DNA from: Gammaproteobacteria bacterium
Lineage (GTDB): Bacteria; Pseudomonadota; Gammaproteobacteria; UBA6429; Thiohalophilaceae
Reading direction: 5' to 3'
Assembly (NCBI GenBank): GCA_016125505.1
Contig: WGLP01000005.1
Span: 1 to 64,000 of the forward strand
Length of the DNA: 64,000 bases
The position numbers and the translations under genes were made by a program. Below are positions 45,463 to 57,179 of this stretch, in pieces (the stretch's first letter is position 1; each line of letters begins with the position of its first letter). The notes under the pieces were generated by a model, which was not told the DNA's origin, ran no database searches, and saw nothing but the letters and a program-made list of their open reading frames with translations.

Positions 45463-45586
45463 ATATAACAGTTCCTCAAGATTAGTACGGCGCCATTCAC
45501 CAAGGATTCGCCAAGTCTAAAGTAAAAACTCTGGATAAAAAATCAACCATTTGTTACTAATTGATATTCTAAAATTCGCCCGCTGC

Positions 45587-47974
45587 CTATCGGTTCATCT
45601 TTTCCGCCAAAGGACGGAATTGCAAATGGTAGAACATGTCCAGATAGCGAGCAGTTTCCTCGCGTTCCAGGTTGCTGACGAATTTCCAGAATCCGTAAAT
45701 TCTGGACAAGGCCATCATTCGCTCCGCATATAACTTCCATGTGTATCGTGTGCTGACCCGCTCAAGCGCCCCCTCCGACAAACGCTCCCATACGACAGGA
45801 TCGGATATACATCGTTCCAGAAAGTCAGACATTAATTCTGCTGCAGCTTTCCCATTATTGGGATCAATATGAAAGCCGGAGAGATTGTGCTTAACGATCT
45901 CTTGCGGACCACCATGGCAAGTAACGAAAGAAGGCAGGCCGCAAGCCATGGCTTCGATAATGGTCAACCCGAATGCCTCAAACAATGCAGGCTGCACGAA
46001 AATCCCGCGACTATCGGCGACGGTACGGTAGAGTTCACCGGCCAGATTCTTGTGCAGGCGCATACCTAACCAGCGCACCTGCCCTTCCAGGCCATGTTTG
46101 TCGATTAGCTCATGCATGCGCTGGATCTGCTCGCACTCTTCATGGTCTGATGAATATGCCGGATCGATATGGCCGCCCACTAATAGCAGATTTGCGCAAT
46201 TACGCAGCCTTTCCGAGTTTGCATACCATTCTACCAGTCCCGTCATATTTTTGATGCGATCAAGACGGGCCATGCTGAAAATCAGGGGCTTATTGCGCTC
46301 CACCAATGCTCCCCGAAATTGCATTCCCGGCTCTGCACCGTAAATCAGATTCTCGATTTCAGGGTGCAATACGGAGAGGCGTCGATTGGTGTCGCTATAG
46401 GGAAAATAAATATTCTCATCGGCGCCGGGCGAGACAATATTGAATTTCGGGTCAAACAAGTCAATACCATTTACCACACGATACAGACCGGGCATGGTAA
46501 ATGCGCGATAGCTGCCATACTGCCCAACTGTTTCCTCAGTTCCCGCTATTTCCTGATAGGTGCTGGTAATAATAAAATCAGCGGTATTCATCGCAATCAG
46601 ATCGGCAGTGTACTGACAGGCAAAATGGTATTGCTCATCATTTTCCCGCCAATAGAGATCTGAGTGCAGGTACTTGGTTTTCTCCAGTGCATGGGCAATG
46701 TTGCACTGCGTCACCCCCAGGCGTTTGCTGAGCAGCGATGCCACCAGGTTACCGTCGGAATAATTGCCAATGACGAAGTCAGGGCGTCCATCCAGTTCTG
46801 CCAACGCTTCCCGTTCCACATCAAGGGCAAAGTCTTCAAGGTAGGGCCATATTTCAAAACGGGAAATCCAGTGGCGCACGAATTCGCCATTCTTGCGCCG
46901 GAATGGCACTCTCAGTATCCAGGTGTTTTCGCAACCGCTGACCTTTTCCAGGCGCTGATTGCAGGAAGTCTCCCCTGCATCTGGAATCAGCCGGCTGACG
47001 ATTAGCACTTTGGGCTCGACCAACACCCCCTGGCGCGCCAGGCTGTCGCGCATTTCTCGCTCCAGTGCGCGAACCTGATCAAGAATGTAAACCACCTGCC
47101 CGCCTGTATCCGGCAAGCCCAGTACTTTATCCTGGCCGAAATATCCATGCGGAGAAACGATTAGCAGGCGTGAAACCATGGGGATACGCGACAGGAATGT
47201 TTCAATATCCGTAGGCGATGGTGCCTCCAGAATATCCAGCAGCAGGTTCATGGTCTGGATTACACGCCCGGCCTTGTCGCCCCAGCCGGGGTAAAACCCG
47301 AGCTTGCCGAGGCTTTCCGAAAATGTTGCCCAAGGCGCGTTTTCATCCAGCTTTCCCACATCATGAATGGCATGCCGCAGGGCATTGCGCAATATGGCCA
47401 CTTCGCTGAACTGATCGCTGATCATCAATTGCTGCCCGTCTATGGCGTGGACACACAGGAACTCCAATAACTTGCTCTCCCCCTCCTGAGAGCGGGTGAA
47501 CATACCGCTTGCCAGTTGGCGGTTGAGAAATAACATACCCTGGCCAATGGAGCGCCATTCCTTCAGCTTGGGGAAGTTGCGCCCGAATGGCGTGAAATCG
47601 ATCTCCAGTACCTTTGCCGGTTCCTGCGCATTATCGATCCGTTCTTCCTTGAAACGCAGAAATTCAGAGGTGCTGACTTGCTCAGGCACCAGTGACTCAA
47701 CGTTGATTCGCAGGTAAATCCATTGTGCAGTTTCCGGACGTAGCGCAAAGTAGGCCCAGGGGGAATGGAAAATACCCTCTTGCATGCGCATCACAAAATA
47801 GCCTAACGGCGAATCAGCCAGTTCGCTCCGTTCGGTTTCCAGGCAAAGTGCAGCAAATTCTTCACGCAAGTCAGTCTGCAGCAGGAGTGGGCGCTTCGCA
47901 GCAAAAAAACGGTGTAGCAAGGCATATGCTATATCCCGATTTTCTTGTGTGTAGTGAAATAACTCTTCAATCAT
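45587..47974 (-). CDS. susA: Sucrose synthase
   Basis: 795 residues, typical length. The N-terminal regulatory region is followed by a GT-B glycosyltransferase: [87 protein letters not shown]. It reversibly makes UDP- or ADP-glucose and fructose from sucrose. Its ATG overlaps the stop of the sucrose-phosphate synthase gene (ATGA), so the two enzymes are coupled. Confidence 0.95.
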   Translation of the reverse strand: MIEELFHYTQENRDIAYALLHRFFAAKRPLLLQTDLREEFAALCLETERSELADSPLGYFVMRMQEGIFHSPWAYFALRPETAQWIYLRINVESLVPEQVSTSEFLRFKEERIDNAQEPAKVLEIDFTPFGRNFPKLKEWRSIGQGMLFLNRQLASGMFTRSQEGESKLLEFLCVHAIDGQQLMISDQFSEVAILRNALRHAIHDVGKLDENAPWATFSESLGKLGFYPGWGDKAGRVIQTMNLLLDILEAPSPTDIETFLSRIPMVSRLLIVSPHGYFGQDKVLGLPDTGGQVVYILDQVRALEREMRDSLARQGVLVEPKVLIVSRLIPDAGETSCNQRLEKVSGCENTWILRVPFRRKNGEFVRHWISRFEIWPYLEDFALDVEREALAELDGRPDFVIGNYSDGNLVASLLSKRLGVTQCNIAHALEKTKYLHSDLYWRENDEQYHFACQYTADLIAMNTADFIITSTYQEIAGTEETVGQYGSYRAFTMPGLYRVVNGIDLFDPKFNIVSPGADENIYFPYSDTNRRLSVLHPEIENLIYGAEPGMQFRGALVERNKPLIFSMARLDRIKNMTGLVEWYANSERLRNCANLLLVGGHIDPAYSSDHEECEQIQRMHELIDKHGLEGQVRWLGMRLHKNLAGELYRTVADSRGIFVQPALFEAFGLTIIEAMACGLPSFVTCHGGPQEIVKHNLSGFHIDPNNGKAAAELMSDFLERCISDPVVWERLSEGALERVSTRYTWKLYAERMMALSRIYGFWKFVSNLEREETARYLDMFYHLQFRPLAEKMNR

Positions 47975-50178
47975 GAAATGGTTTCGGACCGTTCTTCTGG
48001 TTGCGTGTCGAACTCATCAAAGCCGTAATGGCGGATACCCTCAAGAATTCCTCTGGCATAGGTTTCATTTGCAAAATATATCTGATCAAAGCCGCGTAGC
48101 GTTTCCAGCTCCGGGCTATGGTTACCCACTACCACGCCAAGCGTGTCGCCGCGCAACATTTCTTCGTCGTTGCCGGAGTCGCCAGCCACCAGGAAACTTT
48201 TCAGTGGCAATCCCCACTTGTACGCCAAGTAGCGAATTGCATGGCCTTTTGAAGCGCGTATGGGCAATATATCGAGAAATGCTTCATGCGAATAAACCAG
48301 TCTGGCATGCAGATTACGTTCCCGCAGATGACGGTGGATTTGCGCAAGCGACGGCATCAGGTTGTGATCCACGTTATAGCTCAACTTGAATTCACGCTGG
48401 TTTTCCGCTGTCTGCATTTCAAGCCCGGGAATACTGGTCAGAGCATCGAGCAGTGCCTCGCGGCGCCATTTGTAGCGAATGTGGTTAGCCCATCCGGTAT
48501 CCGGCAGCAGGCCTGGGCCATAATTGATCTCGGTGCCGACCGACGTCACGAGTATATTCGGCAGAGGGACCCGCCAGTTTTTCAGTATCTTGACGGCACT
48601 GTCCAGAGGCCGCCCGGTGGCAATTCCAAAAGCAACGGTATCTGCATGGTCACGCAGCCAGCCTACGACATCACCCAGGCCATCTTTCTGGCCAATCAGG
48701 GTATTGTCGATATCGCTAATCAACACTCTCTGGGCGTGCAGCGGCAATGCAGGCATATCATGTCGATGCGCAAACACAAATTCACGGCGCAAGCGTTTAC
48801 GGTCGCGGCGCAGCAAATGACGCAGCACATTCATGTACTTGTCTACATGCGCATCCCAGCTATAGTGCCGCTTTACCCCGGCTATCCCCTGCTTCGACCA
48901 CTTGCGCCACTGCTGCATGTCCAATAATGCTTTGTTCAGGCCCTCGGCAATTGCAGCCGGATCCAGTGTGTTCACCAGCAACCCGTTATGGCAATTTCCT
49001 ACAATGTCTTTCGGGCCACCATCGTCCGGTGCTACAAATGGCAGGCCGCTGGCGGCCGCCTCGATCAGGGTCAGCCCAAACGGCTCGGTTAACGCCGGAT
49101 TGACGAATATGCCGCGGCGCCGCGCCGCGAGGCGATAGAGTTCCGGTATATCTTCCTGGCAATGATGCTTGGGAAAAGCCACCTTCCCCCACAGATCGTA
49201 ACGATCAATGTCGAGCAGCAGTTCATTAAGTACGCTTTGCTGGGCTTCATCAAGGTCGCGTATGTCATCGCGGTTACCTGCGACAACCACCAGGTTTGCC
49301 ATCTCCTGAACACGCACATCACCGCCATAAGCCGTAATCAGTCCTTTCAGGTTCTTGCGACTTTCCGGCCGGCAGATCGTAAGGATCATGGGTTTTTCCG
49401 GTTGCGACAGGAAGCGGTCAACTTCCCGCTGAATAGTTGATCCGGTTTTTTTACGCTCGGGAGGCGAAAAACGCGAGGTGTCAATTCCCGGAGGGATGAC
49501 AGCACAACGTCGAGGATCGTTATTCTGGTACATGCCATATTGCTCATCGATTTCCTGGCGCGTGCTGGTCACGATCAGCGAAGCGTGCTTCAGGACCTGC
49601 TCTTCGACTTCAATCCTGCGCGCCAGATTAAACTGCCTTTCGATGGCTACATCTTTGCGGCCACTGGCCAGCAGGCGTTCTCTCTTGGGCCTTCCCAGCG
49701 AGTGCCCGGTATGAATCAGGGGAATCCCCAGCAGCAAGGAAAGCTGCCTACCCACATAACCGGCATCCGCATAATGAGTATGAATCAGGTCGGGAAGGCG
49801 GTTTTGCTTGCGCAACAGATGCAGGCACTGATCCACCATCTGGTCGAGATGGGGCCATAACGTTTCCTTGCGCAAATAACGTTTTGGGCCACATGGCAAG
49901 CGGAGGAGCCGCGCACCATCGCCCAGCGGTTCCTCAGGTCTGGCGTAATCAGGGGATATTGCCGGGTCTTCAACCAGGCGGGTCAGCAAGTCCACCCGCC
50001 CAACATTCTGGTGTCGCGCAAGTGCTCTTGCGAGTTCAACTACATAAATTGTCTGGCCGCCGGTATCAGCGTCACGTCCCAGTTCCAGGTTGTTACCCCG
50101 GATCAGGCCGTGCATGCTGATCATCAGGATGTACAGAGGGTTTGCGCTTTGGGCCTGAGTGGTTGGCATTTTTTCCAT
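47971..50178 (-). CDS. spsA: Sucrose-phosphate synthase with C-terminal HAD phosphatase-like domain
   Basis: 735 residues. GT-B domain (about 15-450): [84 protein letters not shown] domain (about 480-720): [34 protein letters not shown], with DxD nucleophile present, so it may also remove the phosphate. The start at 50178 overlaps the fructokinase gene by 55 bases; ATG 50169 has a better-placed GGAAGA ribosome site and is an alternative. Confidence 0.93.
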   Translation of the reverse strand: MEKMPTTQAQSANPLYILMISMHGLIRGNNLELGRDADTGGQTIYVVELARALARHQNVGRVDLLTRLVEDPAISPDYARPEEPLGDGARLLRLPCGPKRYLRKETLWPHLDQMVDQCLHLLRKQNRLPDLIHTHYADAGYVGRQLSLLLGIPLIHTGHSLGRPKRERLLASGRKDVAIERQFNLARRIEVEEQVLKHASLIVTSTRQEIDEQYGMYQNNDPRRCAVIPPGIDTSRFSPPERKKTGSTIQREVDRFLSQPEKPMILTICRPESRKNLKGLITAYGGDVRVQEMANLVVVAGNRDDIRDLDEAQQSVLNELLLDIDRYDLWGKVAFPKHHCQEDIPELYRLAARRRGIFVNPALTEPFGLTLIEAAASGLPFVAPDDGGPKDIVGNCHNGLLVNTLDPAAIAEGLNKALLDMQQWRKWSKQGIAGVKRHYSWDAHVDKYMNVLRHLLRRDRKRLRREFVFAHRHDMPALPLHAQRVLISDIDNTLIGQKDGLGDVVGWLRDHADTVAFGIATGRPLDSAVKILKNWRVPLPNILVTSVGTEINYGPGLLPDTGWANHIRYKWRREALLDALTSIPGLEMQTAENQREFKLSYNVDHNLMPSLAQIHRHLRERNLHARLVYSHEAFLDILPIRASKGHAIRYLAYKWGLPLKSFLVAGDSGNDEEMLRGDTLGVVVGNHSPELETLRGFDQIYFANETYARGILEGIRHYGFDEFDTQPEERSETIS

Positions 50179-51074
50179 TCTTCCAGAAAAGGTAGGTAAA
50201 AATCCTGACTGGCCGGTATGGCGCCACGTATTCCACAGATAGCGGCTGCAAATGAATTGGCTCGGGATAAGGTCGACGCCATTGACCAGTCACTCAACAT
50301 GCCGAGTATGAGTACTGCCGTGAAACCATCCCCTGCGCCAACGCTATCCACCACGGGTGTTTCCATTTTCTCGCCTGCTGCATGAATTACCTTGCTATCT
50401 CTGGCCAGTTGCCAGGCGCCTTTTTCACCGCGGGTGACCAGTATGCTCTCCAGATTGAATTGACGGAGCAGCATAGCGGCTTGTTCTTCAAGAGTTTTCC
50501 CCGTCAGCCTCAGCAATGAGGCAAGCAGCAAAAGCTCATCTTCATTCAGCTTGACGATGTCGGCTCGTTGCAGCGACCGTTCTACTGTAGGCAGGTCGTA
50601 CCACGGCTTGCGTAAATTGATATCCAACAGGCGGGGCGCCTTGCTGCTTCGCAATAAGGCCGTCAGTGCGCGGCGTGAAATTACACCGCGTTGTGCCAAG
50701 GTACCGAAATAGATCAATTGCGGACGTACAGCAAGCGCGATCATATGCGCAAGTCCGGCATGGATATAGTCGTAAGCGCGGTCGGGCAGTATCTCGAACT
50801 GATGTTCATGCCCCTTGATATGGACAGTGACTTCACCGCTCGGATGTGCAAGATCGCTCTGCACACCACGCGCATCCATCCCGAATTTGTCCATTGTTGC
50901 CAGCAGCTCATCGCGGATTTCATCCGTTCCTGTCCGCGTAATCAGAAGTGGATGCAAACCGAACGCACGCAAGTGGCGCGCAACATTGAAAGGTGCCCCG
51001 CCCAACACTTTCCGGTCCGGAAACACATCTACCAGAACCTCTCCAAACAATGCGACAACCTTTTGTTTTGGCAT
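50124..51074 (-). CDS. PfkB-family sugar kinase (probable fructokinase)
   Basis: 316 residues from the ATG at 51074. The PfkB signatures are VLGGAPFNVARHLRAFG and VDSVGAGDGFTAVL with the catalytic Asp. It is first of the sucrose operon and would phosphorylate the fructose released by sucrose synthase. The end overlaps the next gene. The 295 bases upstream (51075-51369) show no gene and should contain the operon promoter. Confidence 0.88.
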   Translation of the reverse strand: MPKQKVVALFGEVLVDVFPDRKVLGGAPFNVARHLRAFGLHPLLITRTGTDEIRDELLATMDKFGMDARGVQSDLAHPSGEVTVHIKGHEHQFEILPDRAYDYIHAGLAHMIALAVRPQLIYFGTLAQRGVISRRALTALLRSSKAPRLLDINLRKPWYDLPTVERSLQRADIVKLNEDELLLLASLLRLTGKTLEEQAAMLLRQFNLESILVTRGEKGAWQLARDSKVIHAAGEKMETPVVDSVGAGDGFTAVLILGMLSDWSMASTLSRANSFAAAICGIRGAIPASQDFYLPFLEEWKKCQPLRPKAQTLCTS

Positions 51075-51369
51075 TATGTTCGCTAGCTCATGCAACACTG
51101 TTCCTGACTTCTCTCAACGCATGAAAATGCTTGTATCAAATAAATACATTTGTACAAATGTGCATGCATGATATATGCCGAACCTGTCGCATGCAACCTT
51201 TCATGGCACTGCGTTGCGCCTGCGTAATAGTTAGCGACGGTATTTAACGGGTACTAAACTCGTGTTCGGGAGGCAGGAAAAACATAAATCACAGAAAATT
51301 GGGAAGCTAATTTCGTTGCACCAGGATAGCCGGTACGTATTGGTTTTACCCAGCCCCAGTAGCAGTGAT

Positions 51370-52137
51370 TTATGCAGCTGTCTTGAATAATCGATGGAAG
51401 TTTGCCGTCGTTGCAGATGCAACCTGCTCCAATGGAACTGCCCGCAACGCAGCGATTTGCTCGGCTACATATTTCACATAGGCAGGCTGGTTGAGCTTTC
51501 CGCGGTAAGGCACCGGAGCCAGATATGGCGCGTCGGTTTCGATCAACATACGCTCGATAGGAATCTGGCTGGCCACCTCTTTTATTGCCGTTGCATTCTT
51601 GAAAGTAACGATGCCGGAAAATGAAATATAGAAATTCATTTCTATTGCTGCTAGCGCCACATCCAGACTTTCGGTAAAACAATGCATCACACCACCGACC
51701 CGGTCTGCCCCCTCCTCGGCCATGATGCGCAAAGTGTCCTGCGCCGCCTCACGGGTATGGATGATCAAAGGCTTGCCGCTTGCAATGGCAGCACGAATAT
51801 GAATGCGGAAACGTTCGCGCTGCCATTCCAGGTCGCCCTTCAAACGGAAATAATCCAGTCCGGTTTCCCCTATCGCAATGACTTTGGGATGTCGCACCAG
51901 TTCAAGCAACTTATCCAGGGTCGGCTCGGTTTCTGTTTCGTTATCCGGATGTACTCCGACAGATGCATAGATGTGCGGATACTGTTCTGCAAGCGCCAGG
52001 ATTTGTGGAAAGTTCTCCAGATTGACACTGACACACAGAGCTTCTGAAACTCCGTTGCTGCGCATATTCGCTAGTACCTCATCGAGGTTGTCGGCAAGCT
52101 CATGAAAATTAAGGTGACAATGCGAATCAACAAACAT
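51370..52137 (-). CDS. TatD-family metal-dependent hydrolase
   Basis: 255 residues from the ATG at 52137 (a start 4 codons earlier is possible). Metal ligands: VDSHCHL, IGETGLDYF, PLIIHTREA, MHCFTES, ETDAPYLAP. The family has DNase/3'-5' exonuclease activity. It ends the fab-holB operon. A pilZ gene often found between holB and tatD in betaproteobacteria is absent here. Confidence 0.93.
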   Translation of the reverse strand: MFVDSHCHLNFHELADNLDEVLANMRSNGVSEALCVSVNLENFPQILALAEQYPHIYASVGVHPDNETETEPTLDKLLELVRHPKVIAIGETGLDYFRLKGDLEWQRERFRIHIRAAIASGKPLIIHTREAAQDTLRIMAEEGADRVGGVMHCFTESLDVALAAIEMNFYISFSGIVTFKNATAIKEVASQIPIERMLIETDAPYLAPVPYRGKLNQPAYVKYVAEQIAALRAVPLEQVASATTANFHRLFKTAA

Positions 52138-52154
52138 CGGGGTTCCCAAGCGAA

Positions 52155-53168
52155 TTAGCTTGCGCGAATGCGCAACATTTGGCGGTAAGCGGCAAACAGC
52201 GACTCGAACAACAACTTCGGTTCCAACGGATGATAGGCTTCGCGCTTGGCAATGGATAACTCCTTCTGCATCTTAAGCAAATCAAACATCGCCAATCCAT
52301 TGGACAAGCGACAAATTGAATCCTGCAAATCAGGGTGGTATCTCACTTTTGCTGCCAGTTTCAGGCTCCCCAGGTCATAGCACCACTGCTGCAGCCACTG
52401 AATAAGCTGTATTGGCTCCACTCGTTTGCTTTTCAATTGCTCGGCCAGCTCGAACTCATCCATTTGCTCAGGCTGCATCAGCGCCCGCAATACCTTTTCA
52501 TGCTCTGAAGCCGACTCCTCGGTCAAGTCCATCGCCAGCAGGGGCGAAAAGCCGGCCTGGGCTAAGCGCTTGGCGGGGTCATCGATCGCTTGCTGCTCAA
52601 GCCAGGCAATGCTCGCCTGCATCGACGGCATGGCAACCGGCATGCTATGGCAGCGGCTCAGAATGGTGGGGAGCAAATGCTGCGGTTTGTGGGTCACCAG
52701 AATGAACAACATCTGTCCTTGTGGTTCTTCCAGGGTTTTCAGCAGCGCATTTGCCGCATTAAGGTTCATTGCCTCTGCCGGATAAACAAGCACTACCCGG
52801 TATCCCCCGCGATGTGCCGACAGATTGGAGAAATCCGCAAGCGCACGCACCTGATCCACAGTGATTTGGCGTGCCGGCTTCTTGCTGTTATCCGTCACAC
52901 TTGCTTCCGTCTGGGCCAGCGCATCCGGCTGGATCAGACGGAAATCGGGATGGGATTCCTGCTGGAACCAATGACAAGACGGACAGGCATCGCATGCCTC
53001 CCCACCAGCCAGGGGTTGTTCGCAAAGCACAGATTGCGCGAAATTCATGGCCAGATCTAACTTGCCGGCTCCCTGCGCCCCCTTCAGTAGCAGCGCATGC
53101 GGCAGGCGTGTACGCAGCCCGGCCAAACGCTGTCGAACTTCCTTATGCCAAGGGTATTGCTCCCTCAT
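52155..53168 (-). CDS. holB: DNA polymerase III delta' subunit
   Basis: 337 residues from the ATG at 53168, within the tmk stop (ATGA overlap). The AAA+ clamp-loader fold has [18 protein letters not shown], zinc Cys in [13 protein letters not shown], and an [15 protein letters not shown] walker-like stretch. Delta' is the non-ATPase stator of the clamp loader. An upstream frame extension into tmk is not real. Confidence 0.93.
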   Translation of the reverse strand: MREQYPWHKEVRQRLAGLRTRLPHALLLKGAQGAGKLDLAMNFAQSVLCEQPLAGGEACDACPSCHWFQQESHPDFRLIQPDALAQTEASVTDNSKKPARQITVDQVRALADFSNLSAHRGGYRVVLVYPAEAMNLNAANALLKTLEEPQGQMLFILVTHKPQHLLPTILSRCHSMPVAMPSMQASIAWLEQQAIDDPAKRLAQAGFSPLLAMDLTEESASEHEKVLRALMQPEQMDEFELAEQLKSKRVEPIQLIQWLQQWCYDLGSLKLAAKVRYHPDLQDSICRLSNGLAMFDLLKMQKELSIAKREAYHPLEPKLLFESLFAAYRQMLRIRAS

Positions 53169-53779
53169 GGCAGCAGGGCCTGGATGACAGTCTCCAGGCT
53201 GGCTTTTACCTGTTCGAGCGACTGTGCCGCATCGATCAAGGCGAAACGTTGTGGATATTTGGTACGGCGATCGAGATAGGCCTGGCGCACCTTTTCGAAG
53301 AAGTCTGCCTGCTCCTGCTCGAAGCGATCCAGCGACTGGTTGTTGCTCAGGCGCTGTCGTGCAACCTCCACAGGAATGTCGAATAACAGTGTCAGATCTG
53401 GCTGCAATTCTCCGTGAGTCCACTGTTCCAGCTGTTCCAGCTTGCCGACCAGCACGCCCCTGCCGCCGCCCTGATAGGCAAAACTGGCATCGCTGAACCG
53501 GTCAGAAATCACCCAGGTACCACGGGCCAGCGCCGGCTTGATGACTCGTTCAACATGTTCGCGTCGTGCGGCAAACATCAGCAGCGCCTCGGTCTCGGCA
53601 TGCATCGGCTGGTGCAGCAATATTTCGCGCAGGCTCTCGCCTAATGGCGTACCGCCAGGTTCGCGTGTGAGCAACACATCAATACCACGGCTGCGCAGTG
53701 TTTCGACAAACCACGACAAATGAGTACTCTTGCCCGCCCCATCGACGCCTTCGAAAGTAATGAATTTTGCTTTGTTCAT
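53165..53779 (-). CDS. tmk: Thymidylate kinase
   Basis: 204 residues. P-loop [29 protein letters not shown], and [16 protein letters not shown]. It makes dTDP from dTMP. It overlaps holB and mltG by 4 bases each. Confidence 0.96.
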   Translation of the reverse strand: MNKAKFITFEGVDGAGKSTHLSWFVETLRSRGIDVLLTREPGGTPLGESLREILLHQPMHAETEALLMFAARREHVERVIKPALARGTWVISDRFSDASFAYQGGGRGVLVGKLEQLEQWTHGELQPDLTLLFDIPVEVARQRLSNNQSLDRFEQEQADFFEKVRQAYLDRRTKYPQRFALIDAAQSLEQVKASLETVIQALLP

Positions 53780-54774
53780 TTCTGGTATTTGTTAACTGCC
53801 CGGTTATGCTGGGCCAGCGATTCCGAAAACTCCGAGCTCCCGTCCCCTCTGGCCACGAAATACAGCGCATTGGTCGAAGCCGGGTGCAGGGTTGCTTGCA
53901 ATGCAGCCAGTCCCGGCAGCGCAATCGGCGTTGGCGGCAACCCGGAACGAGTGTAGGTATTGTACGGGGTATCGGTCAATAAATCGCGCTTGCGCAGGTT
54001 GCCATCGAATTTTTCACCCATGCCGTAGATCACGGTAGGGTCCGTCTGCAGCAGCATGCCCTTGCGTAAACGGTTGATGAATACCGCGGCAATCATGCCC
54101 CGGTCTTTTGCCTGGCCGGTTTCCTTTTCCACGATCGACGCCAGGATCAATGCCTGATACGGTGTTTGCAATGGCAATCCCGGAGAACGCTGCTGCCAGC
54201 TTTCCTGCAGGTGGCGCTGCATGATTTGGTAAGCGCGCTTGAGTATGGCCAGATCGCTGACGCCGCTTGCAAAATAATAGGTGTCCGGAAAGAACAGCCC
54301 CTCCGCCTCTGATTCCGGCGCCCCGACCCGCTGCAGGATGGCCTCTTCTGATAGCGAGCTGCTGTCATGACGCAGGTTGGGGTTGGCATCCAGCTCAGCG
54401 CGCAGCTGCCTGAAGGTCGAGCCCTCGATGATACTGATCTGCGCTTGGCTCACCCGCCCTTCGGTCACAATATTCAACAATTCCAGCGGCGATACCGGGC
54501 TTTCCAGTTGGTAATTGCCCGACTTGATCTCGCCAGCCCGGCCCAATACTCGTCCCAGCCAGACGAACATTCGCTCGCCCGGCAATACGCCTTCCTGATG
54601 CAATTGCCTGGCAATGCCTTTCAGGCTGGCTCCCTGTTTCAGCGAAAACTCGAATGGCAAGGCCGGGATCGTCAATGGGCGCAAGGCATAAAAGCCGGTT
54701 ATGCCCGCGAGCAACAGCAAGGCTGCCAGCGCCAAGGCCAGCAGGCGCTTGAGCGGGCTAATCGGTCGATTCAT
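53776..54774 (-). CDS. mltG: Endolytic murein transglycosylase MltG
   Basis: 332 residues. An N-terminal membrane helix ([21 protein letters not shown]), a LysM-like segment, and the catalytic region [14 protein letters not shown] with the active Glu, then [12 protein letters not shown] and [18 protein letters not shown]. It cuts nascent peptidoglycan strands at the membrane. It overlaps pabC by 17 bases. Confidence 0.95.
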   Translation of the reverse strand: MNRPISPLKRLLALALAALLLLAGITGFYALRPLTIPALPFEFSLKQGASLKGIARQLHQEGVLPGERMFVWLGRVLGRAGEIKSGNYQLESPVSPLELLNIVTEGRVSQAQISIIEGSTFRQLRAELDANPNLRHDSSSLSEEAILQRVGAPESEAEGLFFPDTYYFASGVSDLAILKRAYQIMQRHLQESWQQRSPGLPLQTPYQALILASIVEKETGQAKDRGMIAAVFINRLRKGMLLQTDPTVIYGMGEKFDGNLRKRDLLTDTPYNTYTRSGLPPTPIALPGLAALQATLHPASTNALYFVARGDGSSEFSESLAQHNRAVNKYQK

Positions 54775-55570
54775 GGCTCAGCCACTCCGCTATTTGATGG
54801 GAAACAGGATAATGCGACCAGTTGCGTCCCTGCAACTGGCATACCGGCCACAGTCCAATCACACTGTTAACCAGGAACACCTCATCGGCAGCCAGTACAT
54901 CGTCCAGGGTAAAACAGCCCGTCGTGCATGCCATGCTGTGCGACGATGCATAGCGCATCACTCGTTCCCGTTGTACGCCGGCTACGCCGCAACGCGACAA
55001 ATCCGGTGTAAACAATATGCCATTACGCACCAGAAACAGATTGCTGCGCGTCCCCTCAATCACATTGCCATCCATATCCAGCAGCAGGCCCTCGGCGATA
55101 TCCGGATCGCGCCATTCTGCAGCTGCCAGTACATTTTCCAGACGATTAAGGTGCTTGATGCCTGCCAGACGTGGCTGGTGAGATAAATGCAGGTCACATA
55201 GCCTCAGCCTGACCCCCTGTTTCCGGTATGCCTCGGGAAAAACCGGGGATGGCGATATGCTGAGAATGCGTACCGGCGCGGGTGATGCTGGCGGAGCATA
55301 CCCACGCTCGCCAGTACCGCGGGTGATGATGATTTTGGCGATACCATCGGGTTGCCGTACCGACAGTTGCCCCAATTCTGCGGCCAATAACGCCGCTTCC
55401 GGGCATGGCAAGTCCAGCGCGGCGCAATCCTGATGTAGCTTGCGATAATGGTGTGCCCAGTGCAGCGGCCGCCCTTGTTCCACGCACAAGGTGCGGAAAA
55501 CCCCGTCACCGTAGAGCAGTCCGCGATCCTGAATGCCTATCCTGTTTTCCGGCACGCCATTGATCAACAT
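54758..55570 (-). CDS. pabC: Aminodeoxychorismate lyase
   Basis: 270 residues of the class IV PLP aminotransferase fold: GLLYGDGVFRTL, IIITRGTGERGY, the PLP-phosphate EGTRSNLFLV, and the Lys in IKHLNRLENVLA. It makes p-aminobenzoate for folate. It sits between fabF and mltG, as in E. coli. Confidence 0.9.
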   Translation of the reverse strand: MLINGVPENRIGIQDRGLLYGDGVFRTLCVEQGRPLHWAHHYRKLHQDCAALDLPCPEAALLAAELGQLSVRQPDGIAKIIITRGTGERGYAPPASPAPVRILSISPSPVFPEAYRKQGVRLRLCDLHLSHQPRLAGIKHLNRLENVLAAAEWRDPDIAEGLLLDMDGNVIEGTRSNLFLVRNGILFTPDLSRCGVAGVQRERVMRYASSHSMACTTGCFTLDDVLAADEVFLVNSVIGLWPVCQLQGRNWSHYPVSHQIAEWLSHESTD

Positions 55571-55593
55571 GGATAGCCTGCGTGAATCTGGAA

Positions 55594-56826
55594 CTACAGC
55601 TTGCGGAACACCAGAGTGCCGTTCGTGCCGCCGAAACCGAAGTTGTTGTTTACCGCTACATCAATCTTCATGTCGCGTGCTGTATTCGCACAGAAATCGA
55701 GATCGCACTCGGCATCCTGATTGAAGATATTGATGGTCGGAGGCGAAATCTGGTGATGCAGCGCCAGCGTAGCAAATACTGATTCTATGCCGCCCGCTCC
55801 GCCAAGCAGGTGGCCGGTCATCGACTTGGTCGAGTTCACTACCAGGTTTTTTGCATGCGCGCCGAAAGCCAGTTTGATGGCCTCGGTCTCATTCTTGTCG
55901 CCCAGCGGCGTTGAAGTGCCATGCGCATTCACGTACTGCACCTGGTCCGGGTTCAGGCCGGCGTTGCGCAATGCATTAAGCATGCTGCGTTTCGGCCCGT
56001 CAGTGCTTGGTGCGGTCATATGGTAGGCATCAGCGCTCAGGCCATAGCCTGCCACCTCGGCATAAATCTTCGCGCCACGCGCCTTGGCGTGTTCGTATTC
56101 TTCCAGCACCAGTACCCCGGCGCCCTCCCCCATTACGAAACCGTCGCGATCCTGGTCCCAGGGGCGGCTTGCGGTAGCCGGATCATCGTTGCGTGTGGAC
56201 AAAGCCCGGGCGGCGGAAAAGCCACCAACTGCCAGCGGCGTCACTGTGGCTTCGGCTCCCCCGGCCAGCATAACGTCGGCATCCCCATATTCAATCATCC
56301 TGGCAGACTCGCCAATACTGTGAGTACCGGTGGTGCAGGCAGTGACCAATGCAATGTTCGGCCCTTTCAACCCATACATGATCGAGAGGTTGCCCGAAAT
56401 CATATTGATAATGGTTCCCGGAATGAAAAACGGTGAAATCTTGCGCGGTCCAGCCTCAAGATAATCAGCGTGCGTATCCTCGATCATCGGCAGCCCGCCA
56501 ATGCCCGACCCGATACATACACCGATACGTTCCGCATTCTGTTCCGTTACTTCAAGGCCGGAATCCTTGAAAGCTTCCATGCCGGCCACCAGGCCGTAAT
56601 GGATAAAGGTGTCCATGCGCCTGGCATCTTTCGCTGGCAGGTACTGGGTAACATCAAACCCTTTTACCTCCCCGGCAATCTGACAGGCGAACGGGGCAGG
56701 ATCAAAGCGGGTAATCCGGCCGATCCCGGACTTTCCCTCGACAATGTTCTGCCAGGCTTGGGCAACACCGATACCAACAGGCGATATTATGCCCAAGCCG
56801 GTAATCACGACTCTGCGTTTAGCCAA
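55594..56826 (-). CDS. fabF: Beta-ketoacyl-ACP synthase II
   Basis: 410 residues. The Cys-His-His triad is in VTACTTGTHSIGES, NAHGTSTPLGDKNE and STKSMTGHLLGGAGG. It condenses malonyl-ACP in fatty acid elongation. It follows acpP by 39 bases. Confidence 0.97.
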   Translation of the reverse strand: MAKRRVVITGLGIISPVGIGVAQAWQNIVEGKSGIGRITRFDPAPFACQIAGEVKGFDVTQYLPAKDARRMDTFIHYGLVAGMEAFKDSGLEVTEQNAERIGVCIGSGIGGLPMIEDTHADYLEAGPRKISPFFIPGTIINMISGNLSIMYGLKGPNIALVTACTTGTHSIGESARMIEYGDADVMLAGGAEATVTPLAVGGFSAARALSTRNDDPATASRPWDQDRDGFVMGEGAGVLVLEEYEHAKARGAKIYAEVAGYGLSADAYHMTAPSTDGPKRSMLNALRNAGLNPDQVQYVNAHGTSTPLGDKNETEAIKLAFGAHAKNLVVNSTKSMTGHLLGGAGGIESVFATLALHHQISPPTINIFNQDAECDLDFCANTARDMKIDVAVNNNFGFGGTNGTLVFRKL

Positions 56827-56865
56827 ACTTGACTCCGATATGGAAAGCTGAATTATTTAGGGAAA

Positions 56866-57102
56866 TTACTTCTGGTGGGCGTTGACGTAGTCGATGGCTT
56901 GCTGAACAGTCGTAATTTTCTCTGCTTCTTCGTCGGGGATTTCGCACTCAAAATCCTCTTCTAGTGCCATTACCAGTTCAACCGTATCCAGAGAATCTGC
57001 ACCTAAATCATTGACGAAAGAGGATTCGTTCTTGACTTCAGACTCGTTTACGCCGAGTTGTTCAGCAACAATCTTCTTGACGCGTTGTTCAATACTAGAC
57101 AT
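56866..57102 (-). CDS. acpP: Acyl carrier protein
   Basis: 78 residues from the ATG at 57102, with AGGGAGAAT upstream; a longer frame to 57171 is not conserved. The phosphopantetheine Ser is in [18 protein letters not shown]. Acidic and small, as expected. Confidence 0.97.
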   Translation of the reverse strand: MSSIEQRVKKIVAEQLGVNESEVKNESSFVNDLGADSLDTVELVMALEEDFECEIPDEEAEKITTVQQAIDYVNAHQK

Positions 57103-57179
57103 TTGATTCTCCCTGCTCTGATTAAAATTCAAAAAGCTTCGGCATTCTACCAAAATTGCCAAAATTTCCAAACTGCTAC

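Noticed and set aside
52155..53423. N-terminally extended HolB
   Set aside because: The extra 85 residues lie inside tmk and have no similarity; the ATGA overlap start at 53168 is correct.
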